A stretch of DNA of 64,000 nt, taken from Pseudomonas kilonensis (GTDB lineage: Bacteria > Pseudomonadota > Gammaproteobacteria > Pseudomonadales > Pseudomonadaceae). Position numbers and translations under genes: made by a program. Position 1 is the first letter of the stretch. Each line of letters opens with the position of its first letter. The DNA is taken from NCBI RefSeq assembly GCF_001269885.1, contig NZ_LHVH01000022.1:186001-250000 (forward strand), in the 5' to 3' direction. Shown here piece after piece: positions 16,996 to 25,099 of the stretch. The notes beneath the pieces were generated by a model. The model did no database searches. It worked only from the letters and a program-made list of their open reading frames with translations, and was not told the origin of the DNA.

Positions 16996-17011
16996 TGGCA
17001 CGTCTTTCGCT
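16996..17011 (+). promoter_or_regulatory. Sigma-54 (-24/-12) promoter
   Basis: TGGCACGTCTTTCGCT matches the RpoN consensus (TGGCACG, four bases, TTGC[AT]) at all but one key position, with GG and GC correctly spaced. It is 51 bases upstream of the alcohol dehydrogenase start. Its first 11 bases are repeated exactly at 17020-17030, but the second copy lacks the -12 GC. Confidence 0.75.
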
Positions 17012-17061
17012 AACTCGTATGGCACGTCTTCCAATAAAACAACATCAACTGGACGAGCCCG

Positions 17062-18210
17062 ATGAACATCTCTGCTTTCAAAATCGCGAACAAATTGATC
17101 ACTGGACAAGGCGCTATCGAGCAGCTTTCAGCTGAACTGACTCGCCTGGATGTCCAAAACCCGCTGATTGTCACCGACGTCATTCTGTTGAAGTCCGGCA
17201 CTGTTGATCTGGCGCTGGCGCAACTGGGCGGTCGCCGTTACGGCATCTTCGATCAAGTCAAACCTGAGCCGGAAATTGCCATCGTCGAGGACTGCACCCG
17301 CGCTTATCGCGAGGGCAGCCACGACGGCTTGATTGCTGTGGGCGGTGGTAGTGCTATCGATATCGCCAAGGGCGTCGCGGCGTATGCCGGTCATGGAGGT
17401 CCGCTGACCGAACTGTTTGGTGTCGACCTGGTGAAACGTAAAGGCCCTGCGTTGATTGCTATCCCAACGACCGCTGGCACGGGTTCGGAGGTTACCAACG
17501 TAGCGATTTTTTCTGACAAGCAAGCGCAGTTGAAGAAAGGCATTGTCAGTGACTACCTACTACCCGACGTGGCGCTGGTTTGTCCGACCATGACACTGAC
17601 CTGCCCACGCAGTGTGACGGCAGCCAGTGGTGTCGACGCGCTGGTGCATGCGGTCGAGTCCTATCTTTCGCTCAACGCTTCGCTAATCACGGATGCCATC
17701 GCGTTGGGCGCTATCAAACTGATTGCCAAGGCGCTGCCGAAGGCTTATGCCAATCCATCCAACCTGCAAGCTCGGGAGGACATGGCCACTGGCAGCCTGA
17801 TGGCCGGCATGGCATTTGGCAACGCAGGGGTAGGCGCAGTGCATGCGCTCGCATACCCCTTGGGCGGGCGTTTCAATATTGCCCACGGTGTCAGCAACGC
17901 CTTGCTGCTGCCGTACGTGATGGCATGGAACAAGACCGCCTGTGTCGAGCGTCTCCGTGATATCGCCGAAGCCATGGGTGTGCGTGTCGCGCACCTGAGC
18001 GACAAGGATGCCGCGGATCAGGCTGTCAAAGCCATGGCAGATCTATGCGCCACTGTGGATATTCCATCCGGTATGCGCAGTTTCAACGTGCCTGAAGATG
18101 CCATCCCGGCAATGGCCGAGGAGGCCAGCCAGATCGACCGCTTGATGCGCAACAACCCGCGCAAGCTGACAGCCGCTGATGTCGAGAAAATCTATCGCGC
18201 CGCCTATTGA
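17062..18210 (+). CDS. Iron-containing alcohol dehydrogenase
   Basis: A 382-residue group III (Fe-type) dehydrogenase. The nucleotide-binding part contains 'VGGGSAIDIAKGVA' near 95-108 and 'IPTTAGTGSEVTNVAIF' near 137-153. The metal-site motifs 'GVDALVHAVESYLS' and 'FNIAHGVSNALLLPYVM' supply the Asp/His ligands. Family members oxidise or reduce simple alcohols, lactaldehyde or 4-hydroxybutyrate; the substrate here is not determinable. A near-consensus sigma-54 promoter and paired enhancer sites upstream indicate control by the preceding activator. The permease that follows 75 bases downstream is probably cotranscribed. Confidence 0.9.
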   Translation: MNISAFKIANKLITGQGAIEQLSAELTRLDVQNPLIVTDVILLKSGTVDLALAQLGGRRYGIFDQVKPEPEIAIVEDCTRAYREGSHDGLIAVGGGSAIDIAKGVAAYAGHGGPLTELFGVDLVKRKGPALIAIPTTAGTGSEVTNVAIFSDKQAQLKKGIVSDYLLPDVALVCPTMTLTCPRSVTAASGVDALVHAVESYLSLNASLITDAIALGAIKLIAKALPKAYANPSNLQAREDMATGSLMAGMAFGNAGVGAVHALAYPLGGRFNIAHGVSNALLLPYVMAWNKTACVERLRDIAEAMGVRVAHLSDKDAADQAVKAMADLCATVDIPSGMRSFNVPEDAIPAMAEEASQIDRLMRNNPRKLTAADVEKIYRAAY

Positions 18211-18285
18211 TCCCGATAAGCCACGACTCCCGTCCTGCGGGTGCGTGCGCCCGCCATTACAAGACCAATAAAACAGGTGAACTCA

Positions 18286-19731
18286 ATGTCCGACACTACT
18301 GTGCAGCGGAGCGAAAGCCCGTACATCCCGCTGGGTCCTTTCAAAGTTCGGTTGCCGTTTATTCACTACAAGATAGAAATCCCGGACTACCTCCAAGGCT
18401 TGCTGATGTGTGCCGTGGATCTGGCCGCCATTCCGCTGATGACCGAATTGCTCGGCATGCCATTTGAGGTCGCGCTTGCCGTCGTGATGCTCAACGGCTT
18501 GCTTTACCTCGCGCACCATTTGCTCGGTGACCCGACCGTGCCTGGCTGGATCACCCCGGCGGTGCCGCTGTTGATGGCTTACTGCGCTCAGTTCCCAATG
18601 GGCCCGGAGCGTGTCCATGCCCTGATTGCTTTCCAATTGATGCTGGGGATCTTTTCAATTGCCCTGGGGGCGACTGGAATGGCGAAGAAGGTGGTGGAAT
18701 ATGTGCCCTCGGCGATCAAATCCGGGATTATCGTCGGTGCCGGCTTGAGTGCGGTGATCGCGGTGTTCCAGGTTGGCGGCAAATTCAATGTGCTGCCCTG
18801 GACCATTTCCATTGCGGTCGGCATTGCCTTCTATTTGATCTTCTCCCAGCACTTCAACGAGCTCAAGCAGCGCAACCGCTTCTGGTGGAACTTCGCCAAG
18901 CTCGGCATTTTGCCGATCATTCTTTTGGCAGTGGTGATTGCACCGTTGTTTGGTGAAGCGTCGTGGCCAACTATTCAGTGGGGCATCAGCAAACCGGATT
19001 TTTCCGGTCTGTGGAGCAACTACACCGTGTTCGGTCTGGGCATGCCGCCGCTCTCCATGTTCATCTCCGCTCTGCCGACCATGTTGGCGGCGTACATCAT
19101 TGTTTTCGGCGATGTGCTCAGTGCGAAATCGCTCCTCGATGAAGCTGAAACCGTGCGCACGGATGAAGTCGTCGACTACAACGCCGATCGTGCTCACCTG
19201 ATCTTCGGCGCGCGAAACGCATTCATGAGCATCTTTGGCCCGGATGTCGCCATGTGCGGCCCAAAATGGGCGGCGATGCTGGTGGTGGTGATCGAACGTT
19301 TCAAAGGTGGGCCGAAGGCGATGAAATCGATCATCGGCGGTGTCGGGTCGTTCCGTTGGGGGACCAACACCGGTCTGCTGTTGTTGCCCGTAGTGACTCT
19401 GGTGCAGCCGATTCTCGGTGTTGCTCTGTCGCTGACCTTGCTGATCCAGGGTTATGTGAGTGTGCGTCTGGGCATCCTTGAAGCGCGTAGCCAGCGCGAC
19501 CTGGGTATCGCCGGCGTGATCGGCGCGGTACTGGCAATCAAAGGTGCTAGCTGGGCATTCGGAATTGGCGTTGTGTTGTGCTTGCTGATCTACGGCAAAA
19601 ACTTCTTCAAGGGCGAGGTGGATGGGACATTTGCCAAGGACTTGAAGATAACGCCTACCAAACCAGCCAAAGCTGCTGGGGCGGCCACGGCTATTAATAA
19701 GCAGGGAGTAGAAGAGGTTATGGCTGATTGA
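18286..19731 (+). CDS. Permease, SLC23/xanthine-uracil-like membrane protein
   Basis: A 481-residue inner-membrane protein with about twelve hydrophobic segments. 'GDPTVPGWITPAVPLLMAY', 'VPSAIKSGIIVGAGLSAVIA' and 'FGDVLSAKSLLDEAE' resemble the nucleobase-cation symporter/SulP-like 7+7 fold and may belong to the DUF3360 permeases. The start is the ATG at 18286, with AGGTGA five bases upstream; a longer frame from 18241 adds a segment with no support. Its gene follows the alcohol dehydrogenase, so uptake of that enzyme's substrate is plausible. The substrate is unknown and should not be assumed to be a nucleobase. Confidence 0.82.
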   Translation: MSDTTVQRSESPYIPLGPFKVRLPFIHYKIEIPDYLQGLLMCAVDLAAIPLMTELLGMPFEVALAVVMLNGLLYLAHHLLGDPTVPGWITPAVPLLMAYCAQFPMGPERVHALIAFQLMLGIFSIALGATGMAKKVVEYVPSAIKSGIIVGAGLSAVIAVFQVGGKFNVLPWTISIAVGIAFYLIFSQHFNELKQRNRFWWNFAKLGILPIILLAVVIAPLFGEASWPTIQWGISKPDFSGLWSNYTVFGLGMPPLSMFISALPTMLAAYIIVFGDVLSAKSLLDEAETVRTDEVVDYNADRAHLIFGARNAFMSIFGPDVAMCGPKWAAMLVVVIERFKGGPKAMKSIIGGVGSFRWGTNTGLLLLPVVTLVQPILGVALSLTLLIQGYVSVRLGILEARSQRDLGIAGVIGAVLAIKGASWAFGIGVVLCLLIYGKNFFKGEVDGTFAKDLKITPTKPAKAAGAATAINKQGVEEVMAD

Positions 19732-19741
19732 TCGGTCTAAT

Positions 19742-19788
19742 CGCTCAATAGCGTGATTGCCCGTCTAAAGACGCTTGGTCATTGAGCG
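19742..19788. terminator. Nested inverted repeat after the permease gene
   Basis: CGCTCAAT (19742-19749) and ATTGAGCG (19781-19788) enclose an inner CGTCT-AA-AGACG hairpin (19762-19773), forming a cruciform-like structure ten bases after the stop codon. It is followed by CATTTTATT, so weak termination is possible, but the long outer loop is unusual for an intrinsic terminator. Confidence 0.45.
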
Positions 19789-19888
19789 CGCCATTTTATT
19801 CGATATTTTGTATGTCCTGACTGATACGGATACAAGGCACATTTGTTGTGCGCCTTAATCACCACTGCAACTAAGAAAAGGAAAAATC

Positions 19889-20845
19889 ATGAATACTGCA
19901 GTTCCTACAATGGAAGATTTATTGAAAAATACTCCTTCTAACTGGGGCAGATGGGGAGCGGAAGACGAAGTAGGCTCTCTGAATTACCTGACGGCGCAAG
20001 AAGTCATGCGTGGGGTTGCACACATTAAGACGGGAAGCGTATTTACCTTACAACGAATGATCGGTAATCCTGCAGGCGACCCAGTTTGGCCAGGCCGTAC
20101 CCCAGCAGAGCGTACGATGGTTCTCGATGAATCAAGTTGGGACAATGATCATGGTCCTTGTTATCCCGGGGGCCTGCACTACGCGGATGACAAGATCGAC
20201 GCGTTCCTGCAAGGGTCCACGCAATATGATGCGCTTGGCCACCTCTGGTACGGCGGAAAAATATGGAACGGGTACGATGCGCGAACAACTGTGGGCGGCC
20301 TCGACAAGGCCAGTGTTGCACCTATCGGCGAACGAGGAGTAGTCGGGCGTGGAGTGTTACTGGATATGGCTCGGCATCGTGGTAAGCGCATGCTGGATAA
20401 AGGTGAGACATTCACTCATATAGATCTTGAGGCATGCGCAGAGGCTCAGGGCCATACCATCGAGCCGCACGACATTCTAATTATCAGGACTAATTTTCTT
20501 CAAGCGTTCTATGAACAGGGCGAGGCGTTTTATGACGGTTTCTGCGAACCAGGCCTTACGTATTCGGAGGAGCTTGTTGAATGGTTCCATAATAAGGAAA
20601 TTCCAAATCTTGTTACCGACACCATCGCCAATGAAGTAACGACAGACCCAGTATCAGGAGTGGCGCTGCCTTTGCACTGTGCTTTGATGCGTAATCTCGG
20701 TATCGCCTTTACAGAGATTTGCGATTTGGAGAAGCTGGCTGAAAGTTGCGCCAAAGATAGGCAGTATACTTTTCTTTATGTGGCCGCACCGCTTAAAGTG
20801 CATCGCGCTACCGGATCGCCGGTTAACCCAGTAGTAATCAAATAG
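19889..20845 (+). CDS. Cyclase family protein (kynurenine-formamidase-like)
   Basis: A 318-residue protein of the PF04199 cyclase family, metal-dependent hydrolases that include kynurenine formamidase and isatin hydrolase. The metal-site region 'STQYDALGHLWYGGK' corresponds to the family's HxGTHxDxxxH-like motif, here with 'YDALGHLW'. 'GRGVLLDMARHRGK' and 'HTIEPHDILIIRTNF' follow the usual order. AAAGGAAAAA precedes the ATG. Its base composition is clearly lower in G+C and its codon use differs from the genes on both sides, suggesting transfer. It may act in the pathway of the preceding dehydrogenase, or be an independent insertion. Confidence 0.85.
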   Translation: MNTAVPTMEDLLKNTPSNWGRWGAEDEVGSLNYLTAQEVMRGVAHIKTGSVFTLQRMIGNPAGDPVWPGRTPAERTMVLDESSWDNDHGPCYPGGLHYADDKIDAFLQGSTQYDALGHLWYGGKIWNGYDARTTVGGLDKASVAPIGERGVVGRGVLLDMARHRGKRMLDKGETFTHIDLEACAEAQGHTIEPHDILIIRTNFLQAFYEQGEAFYDGFCEPGLTYSEELVEWFHNKEIPNLVTDTIANEVTTDPVSGVALPLHCALMRNLGIAFTEICDLEKLAESCAKDRQYTFLYVAAPLKVHRATGSPVNPVVIK

Positions 20846-20848
20846 TCA

Positions 20849-20886
20849 TTTATGCAGGGGCAGGTTGACTCCTGCCTCAGCATAAA
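20849..20886. terminator. Long hairpin after the cyclase gene
   Basis: TTTATGC...GCATAAA (20849-20855 and 20880-20886) encloses GGCAGG-TTGACT-CCTGCC (20859-20876), with three mismatched bases between the two stem parts. It starts three bases after the stop codon and is a probable terminator for the cyclase gene. Confidence 0.6.
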
Positions 20887-21033
20887 TTAAGCACACTGCT
20901 TTAAGCCGTTTGCATCAAAGGATGCTCAGCGTAGGCGGGGAGGAGGGTAACTCCGACGAGGCACAACAATGGTTGTTGAGAGTGGCTGTTGCCTTTGCGC
21001 CAAGCATTAGCCACTGGCGAAATAAACGGCTCG

Positions 21034-21105
21034 TGGGGGCATGAAACCAAGCTGATTTCCCCGCAGTTCGGCCGCCCTTACGTCAAGGGCAACCAGCTTG
21101 GTTTC
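21034..21105 (+). pseudogene. IS110-family transposase relic with inverted duplication
   Basis: Translation from 21034 reads 'WGHETKLISPQFGRPYVKGN', the conserved region of IS110-family transposases that normally continues 'K-N-D-A-x-D-A'. The match stops at 21093, exactly where CAGCTTGGTTTC (21094-21105) begins, a perfect inverted copy of GAAACCAAGCTG (21043-21054). An inner hairpin GCCCTT/AAGGGC lies at 21074-21090. No other part of the element was found, so this is a short dead fragment. The surrounding bases from 20887 to 21321 contain no gene; the LysR gene and its ribosome site follow. Confidence 0.6.
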
Positions 21106-21321
21106 CTCTTGAAGTTCGGGGTCAGCCTACCACCTCTATCCGGCGAGCATTGTCGCCTAAGGAAACTCTGAAAAAGACTTCCATCTCTGGTGAAATACCC
21201 ATCTCTACCGTTCGATTCGTGTCAGTTGGGTATACGGCGCAGGCTTCGCGCCCATTGGGGTTTGCTCAGAAACTGCTAGGATTGCGCCAGGATCAATTGA
21301 TTTTCACAAGGAGTGTTTGTT

Positions 21322-22236
21322 GTGCATCTTCCAGATATGAATCTGCTGGTGGCCCTGGATGCGCTGCTGGACGAGGGCAGTGTGGTCGGTGCTGCCCGGC
21401 GCATGAGCTTGAGTCCCGCGGCCATGAGCCGGACCTTGACCCGGATACGTAGCGCAGTCGGTGACCCGATTCTGGTGCGCGCCGGGCGTGGCCTGGTGCC
21501 GACACCCAAGGCGCTGGCATTACGGGTTCAGGTGCGCAGCTTGGTCGAGCAAGCGGCGCAGGTGTTCCTTTCGGGTGACGAGGTCGATCTCACGACGCTG
21601 GAACGCTGCTACAACTTGCGGGCGAATGACGTATTTGTCGCGGCCTTTGGTGCGCAGTTGCTGGAAATCATGCGCAAAAAGGCCCCACGTACCGTGTTGC
21701 GCTTCGTGCCGGAAGGCGAGGGTGAGGATGACGCGTTGCGCGAAGGGCGGATCGATCTTTATATCAGTGCGACGCGCAATCTTGGGCCGGAAATCAAAGT
21801 CCAGAGCCTGTTCACCACGACCTTTGTCGGCCTGGCCCGGGTGGATCACCCAATCTTTCAGGAAGAAATCACGCCCAAACGTTTCGCCTCCTATGCGCAG
21901 GTCAGCGTGTCGCGACGCGGGCGTGCAACCGGGCCGATCGATACTGCTTTGGCCGGGATGGGCTTGCAGCGGCGTGTCGCGTTGATCACCCCTAGCTTTC
22001 ACTCGGCGATGTTCGCCTTGCCCGATTCCGACCTGTTGCTGCCGCTGCCGGAGCATGTGTTGTGGAGCGTCTCGCGGCTGGGGTTGCCGTTGCGTTCGTT
22101 CCGTATTCCTATGGCGCTGGAGACGGTGGTGGTCATGCAGGCCTGGCATCCACGCTTTGATAACGACTCGGCCCATCGCTGGCTGCGCCAGACGCTGAAA
22201 GAGAGCTGCGCCCAGTACTCCTCGCCACGGGTTTGA
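21322..22236 (+). CDS. LysR family transcriptional regulator
   Basis: A 304-residue LysR regulator. The N-terminal helix-turn-helix is 'MNLLVALDALLDEGS' then 'GAARRMSLSPAAMSRTLTRIRS', and the effector domain contains 'LRFVPEGEGEDDALREGRIDLYI', as in NodD/LinR-like members. The start is GTG at 21322, eight bases after AAGGAG; a GTG at 21313 overlaps that Shine-Dalgarno and is rejected. It is upstream of, and in the same direction as, the efflux genes that begin about 210 bases further on. A TTGCGTC-type inverted repeat in that gap may be its target. The inducer is unknown, probably a compound exported by the pump. Confidence 0.88.
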   Translation: MHLPDMNLLVALDALLDEGSVVGAARRMSLSPAAMSRTLTRIRSAVGDPILVRAGRGLVPTPKALALRVQVRSLVEQAAQVFLSGDEVDLTTLERCYNLRANDVFVAAFGAQLLEIMRKKAPRTVLRFVPEGEGEDDALREGRIDLYISATRNLGPEIKVQSLFTTTFVGLARVDHPIFQEEITPKRFASYAQVSVSRRGRATGPIDTALAGMGLQRRVALITPSFHSAMFALPDSDLLLPLPEHVLWSVSRLGLPLRSFRIPMALETVVVMQAWHPRFDNDSAHRWLRQTLKESCAQYSSPRV

Positions 22237-22343
22237 AGCAGCTAAGCAGCTGCCGAAGGGCAATTTGGAGCTGGATAATTTCTGTGCATTGATACGTGCG
22301 TTGGGTGCAGCTTAAAGCTTCCCATATGTCAGTTTTCGGAACT

Positions 22344-22398
22344 ATTGCGTCTTCATAAACTATCCAGGTAAATCCTTTACTTGGAGTCATGACGCAAT
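22344..22398. promoter_or_regulatory. Inverted repeat before the efflux operon
   Basis: ATTGCGTC (22344-22351) and GACGCAAT (22391-22398) are a perfect eight-base inverted pair 39 bases apart, in the only gap between the LysR gene and the MFS gene. Two-site spacing of this size fits a LysR-type or looping repressor operator. An 18-codon Cys-rich reading frame (ATG 22389 to TGA 22445) overlaps the right arm and ends just before the MFS start. Confidence 0.4.
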
Positions 22399-22449
22399 GT
22401 GCCTTGTGTTGTTTTCTATCTTTCGGGGCGCTGGCCGACGGGTGACCCC

Positions 22450-23997
22450 GTGAGTTCGCTTGCAGCCTCTACTGTTATGGCCCCGGCGCCGGAGGTGGCG
22501 AAACCCGCACCGGCCGCTGCGCCAGTGTTTGGCCTGCGTATTGTGATCGGGCTGGTCGGGGTGCTGATCGCCGTACTGGTGGCCGGTCTCAACGAGATGG
22601 TCGCCAAAGTGGCCATGCCTGACATTCGTGGCGCGCTGTATATCGGCGCGGATGAAGGTACCTGGTTGATCGCTACTTACGCTGCCACCTCAGTCTCGGC
22701 CATGGCGTTTGCGCCCTGGTGTTCAGTCACCTTCTCCCTGCGTCGCTTCACGCTCAGCGCGATCGGTGCGTTTACTGTGCTTGGAATTCTCTGCCCGTTC
22801 GCTCCGAACCTCGAAAGCCTGATGGTGTTACGAACTTTGCAGGGGCTGGCAGGGGGCAGTCTGCCGCCGATGCTGATGACCGTCGCGCTACGTTTCCTCC
22901 CGCCCGGCGTCAAGCTTTACGGGCTGGCAAGTTACGCGTTGACTGCCACCTTCGGCCCGAGCCTGGGGACTCCGTTAGCCGCGTTGTGGACCGAATACGT
23001 CGGTTGGCAATGGGCGTTCTGGCAGATTGTCCCACCCTGCTTGTTGGCGATGGTCGCGGTTACATATGGCTTGCCGCAGGACCCTATGCGCTTTGAGCGT
23101 TTCAAACAGTTTGACTGGCGTGGTCTGTTGCTCGGTTTCCCGGCGATTTGTGCGCTGGTGATTGGTCTGTCCCAGGGCAATCGTCTGGACTGGTTCGAGT
23201 CCACGCTGATTTGCTGGCTGCTTGGTGGCGGTATGGTGCTGTTGGTGTTGTTCTTCATTAATGAATGGTCGCACCCGCTACCGTTCTTCAAATTGCAGAT
23301 GCTGACCAACCTGAACCTGTCGCACGCGTTGCTAACCCTCGGCGGGGTACTGATCGTATTGCTGGCGGTGATCATCATCCCTTCCAGCTACTTGGCTCAG
23401 GTGCAGGGTTATCGCCCGGTACAAACTGCGCCCGTATTGCTGATGGTGGCCTTGCCGCAGTTGCTGGCGTTACCGCTGGTGGCGGCCTTGTGCAACATCC
23501 GTCGGGTCGACTGCCGATGGGTTCTGGCTATCGGTCTTGGATTGCTGGCGCTGGCCTGTGCTGGCGGCACGCAAATCACTTCCGAGTGGATTCGTGACAA
23601 CTTCTACATCTTGCAGCTGTTCCAGGTGTTTGGTCAGCCGATGGCGGTGATCCCGTTGCTGATGCTCGCTACCGGTGGCCTGGCGCCGCAAGACGGCCCG
23701 TTCGCTTCCGCTTGGTTCAACACCGTCAAAGGTTTTTCGGCAGTCCTTGCTACCGGCGTGCTGGATGTGCTGACCACGGCGCGGCTGCATTTCCACTCAA
23801 CCATGCTGGTCGATCGCCTGGGCAACTCGCCTCTGGCAGACAGCGACGCTGAAGGGCTTGCCTATCGCATCCACGAACAGGCGGTCGTACTGACATCTTC
23901 GGACTTGTACTACTGCATGGCGTTGCTGGCACTGGCCTTGATTCTGTTGATCCCGTTGATGCCTTCCCGGATTTATCCACCTCGTGCGCTGGCATAG
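22450..23997 (+). CDS. DHA2-family MFS efflux transporter (EmrB-like)
   Basis: A 515-residue inner-membrane protein with about fourteen hydrophobic segments, the size and pattern of the DHA2 drug/proton antiporters. 'LNEMVAKVAMPDIRGALYIG' and 'LRTLQGLAGGSLPPMLMTVAL' are the helix 1 and motif C-like regions seen in EmrB relatives. The start is uncertain: GTG at 22450 after GGGTGA is chosen, with an ATG at 22486 as the alternative. It is followed by a membrane-fusion protein and a TolC-type channel, forming a tripartite pump across both membranes. Substrates are not predictable; family members export aromatic toxins and drugs. Confidence 0.86.
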   Translation: MSSLAASTVMAPAPEVAKPAPAAAPVFGLRIVIGLVGVLIAVLVAGLNEMVAKVAMPDIRGALYIGADEGTWLIATYAATSVSAMAFAPWCSVTFSLRRFTLSAIGAFTVLGILCPFAPNLESLMVLRTLQGLAGGSLPPMLMTVALRFLPPGVKLYGLASYALTATFGPSLGTPLAALWTEYVGWQWAFWQIVPPCLLAMVAVTYGLPQDPMRFERFKQFDWRGLLLGFPAICALVIGLSQGNRLDWFESTLICWLLGGGMVLLVLFFINEWSHPLPFFKLQMLTNLNLSHALLTLGGVLIVLLAVIIIPSSYLAQVQGYRPVQTAPVLLMVALPQLLALPLVAALCNIRRVDCRWVLAIGLGLLALACAGGTQITSEWIRDNFYILQLFQVFGQPMAVIPLLMLATGGLAPQDGPFASAWFNTVKGFSAVLATGVLDVLTTARLHFHSTMLVDRLGNSPLADSDAEGLAYRIHEQAVVLTSSDLYYCMALLALALILLIPLMPSRIYPPRALA

Positions 23998-24022
23998 AGC
24001 TCCATTCAGAGAGAAAGTCGTT

Positions 24023-25099
24023 ATGACTACGAGTAAAAACCAGAAAATTGCTTTGTACACGGTTGCCTTGGTTGCTCTTGGCGGGGTCATCTACCTGGCA
24101 GCGCCGCGCCTGTTTGGTTCCGGCTCGCTGCAAACCACTAACGATGCGTTTATCACGGCGGACTACACGTTGGTGGCGCCGAAGGTTTCGGGCTTTATTA
24201 GTCAGGTGCTGGTGGAGGACAACCAGCCGGTGAAGGCCGGTCAATTGCTGGCGGTAATCGATGATCGTGACTATCAGGCGGCGCTCCAGGCGGCCGAGGC
24301 ACAGTCACTGGTTTCGCAGGCGCAGTTTCAAAACGCGCAAGCCACGCTGGAACGCCAGTCATCATTGATCGCTCAGGCGCAGGCCATGGTGGCTGCCGAC
24401 AAAGCTGAGCAAGCATTCGCGGAGCACGAACTGACGCGCTACAACCATCTCGCAGGCCAGGGCGCCGGCACCGTGCAAAATGCTCAGCAGGCCCGCAGCC
24501 GGGTAGATCAAGCCAGCGCCCGCCTGGCCAACTCGACCGCGGCCTTGGCCGCTTCGCGCAAGCAGGTGGATATCCTCAAGGCCCAGCTCGACAGTGCCGA
24601 CGGAGGCCATAAACATGCGTTGGCATCTTTGGAGCGGGCCCGTTTTGATCTGTCTTACACTCGTCTTGTGGCACCGATAGATGGTGTAGTCGGTGAACGT
24701 GCCGCGCGTGTCGGGGCCTATGTCAATCCCGGCGCGAAGATCATGGCGATTGTTCCTCTGGATCGGGCCTATGTGGTTGGCAACTTCCAGGAAACCCAGT
24801 TGACGCATGTGCAGCCAGGACAGCCCGTGAAGATCCGCGTCGACACCTTCAGTGGCGAGAGCCTCACCGGTCGGGTCGATAGTATTGCGCCGGCGACCGG
24901 GGTGACCTTTGCTTCGGTCAGACCGGACAATGCGACGGGCAACTTCACCAAAGTCGTGCAGCGGATACCGGTGAAGATTGCGCTGGATGCCGATCAACCG
25001 TTGGCGAACCGCCTGCGTGTGGGCATGTCGGTGGAAGCCAGTATCGAGACGCAGGACCCGCAGGGCAACGACGCACGTAAAGAGGTCACCCTTCGATGA
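24023..25099 (+). CDS. HlyD/EmrA-family periplasmic adaptor
   Basis: A 358-residue membrane-fusion protein. One N-terminal membrane anchor (about residues 10-28) is followed by 'TTNDAFITADYTLVAPKVSGFI' in the first lipoyl half, a coiled-coil hairpin from about 90 to 190 rich in Ala and Gln, and the second lipoyl half 'TRLVAPIDGVVGER'. The beta-barrel 'YVVGNFQETQLTHVQPGQPV' is typical of EmrA. The ATG at 24023 follows GAGAG; it starts 25 bases after the MFS gene, and its stop overlaps the next start by four bases. It links the inner-membrane carrier to the outer-membrane channel. Confidence 0.92.
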   Translation: MTTSKNQKIALYTVALVALGGVIYLAAPRLFGSGSLQTTNDAFITADYTLVAPKVSGFISQVLVEDNQPVKAGQLLAVIDDRDYQAALQAAEAQSLVSQAQFQNAQATLERQSSLIAQAQAMVAADKAEQAFAEHELTRYNHLAGQGAGTVQNAQQARSRVDQASARLANSTAALAASRKQVDILKAQLDSADGGHKHALASLERARFDLSYTRLVAPIDGVVGERAARVGAYVNPGAKIMAIVPLDRAYVVGNFQETQLTHVQPGQPVKIRVDTFSGESLTGRVDSIAPATGVTFASVRPDNATGNFTKVVQRIPVKIALDADQPLANRLRVGMSVEASIETQDPQGNDARKEVTLR

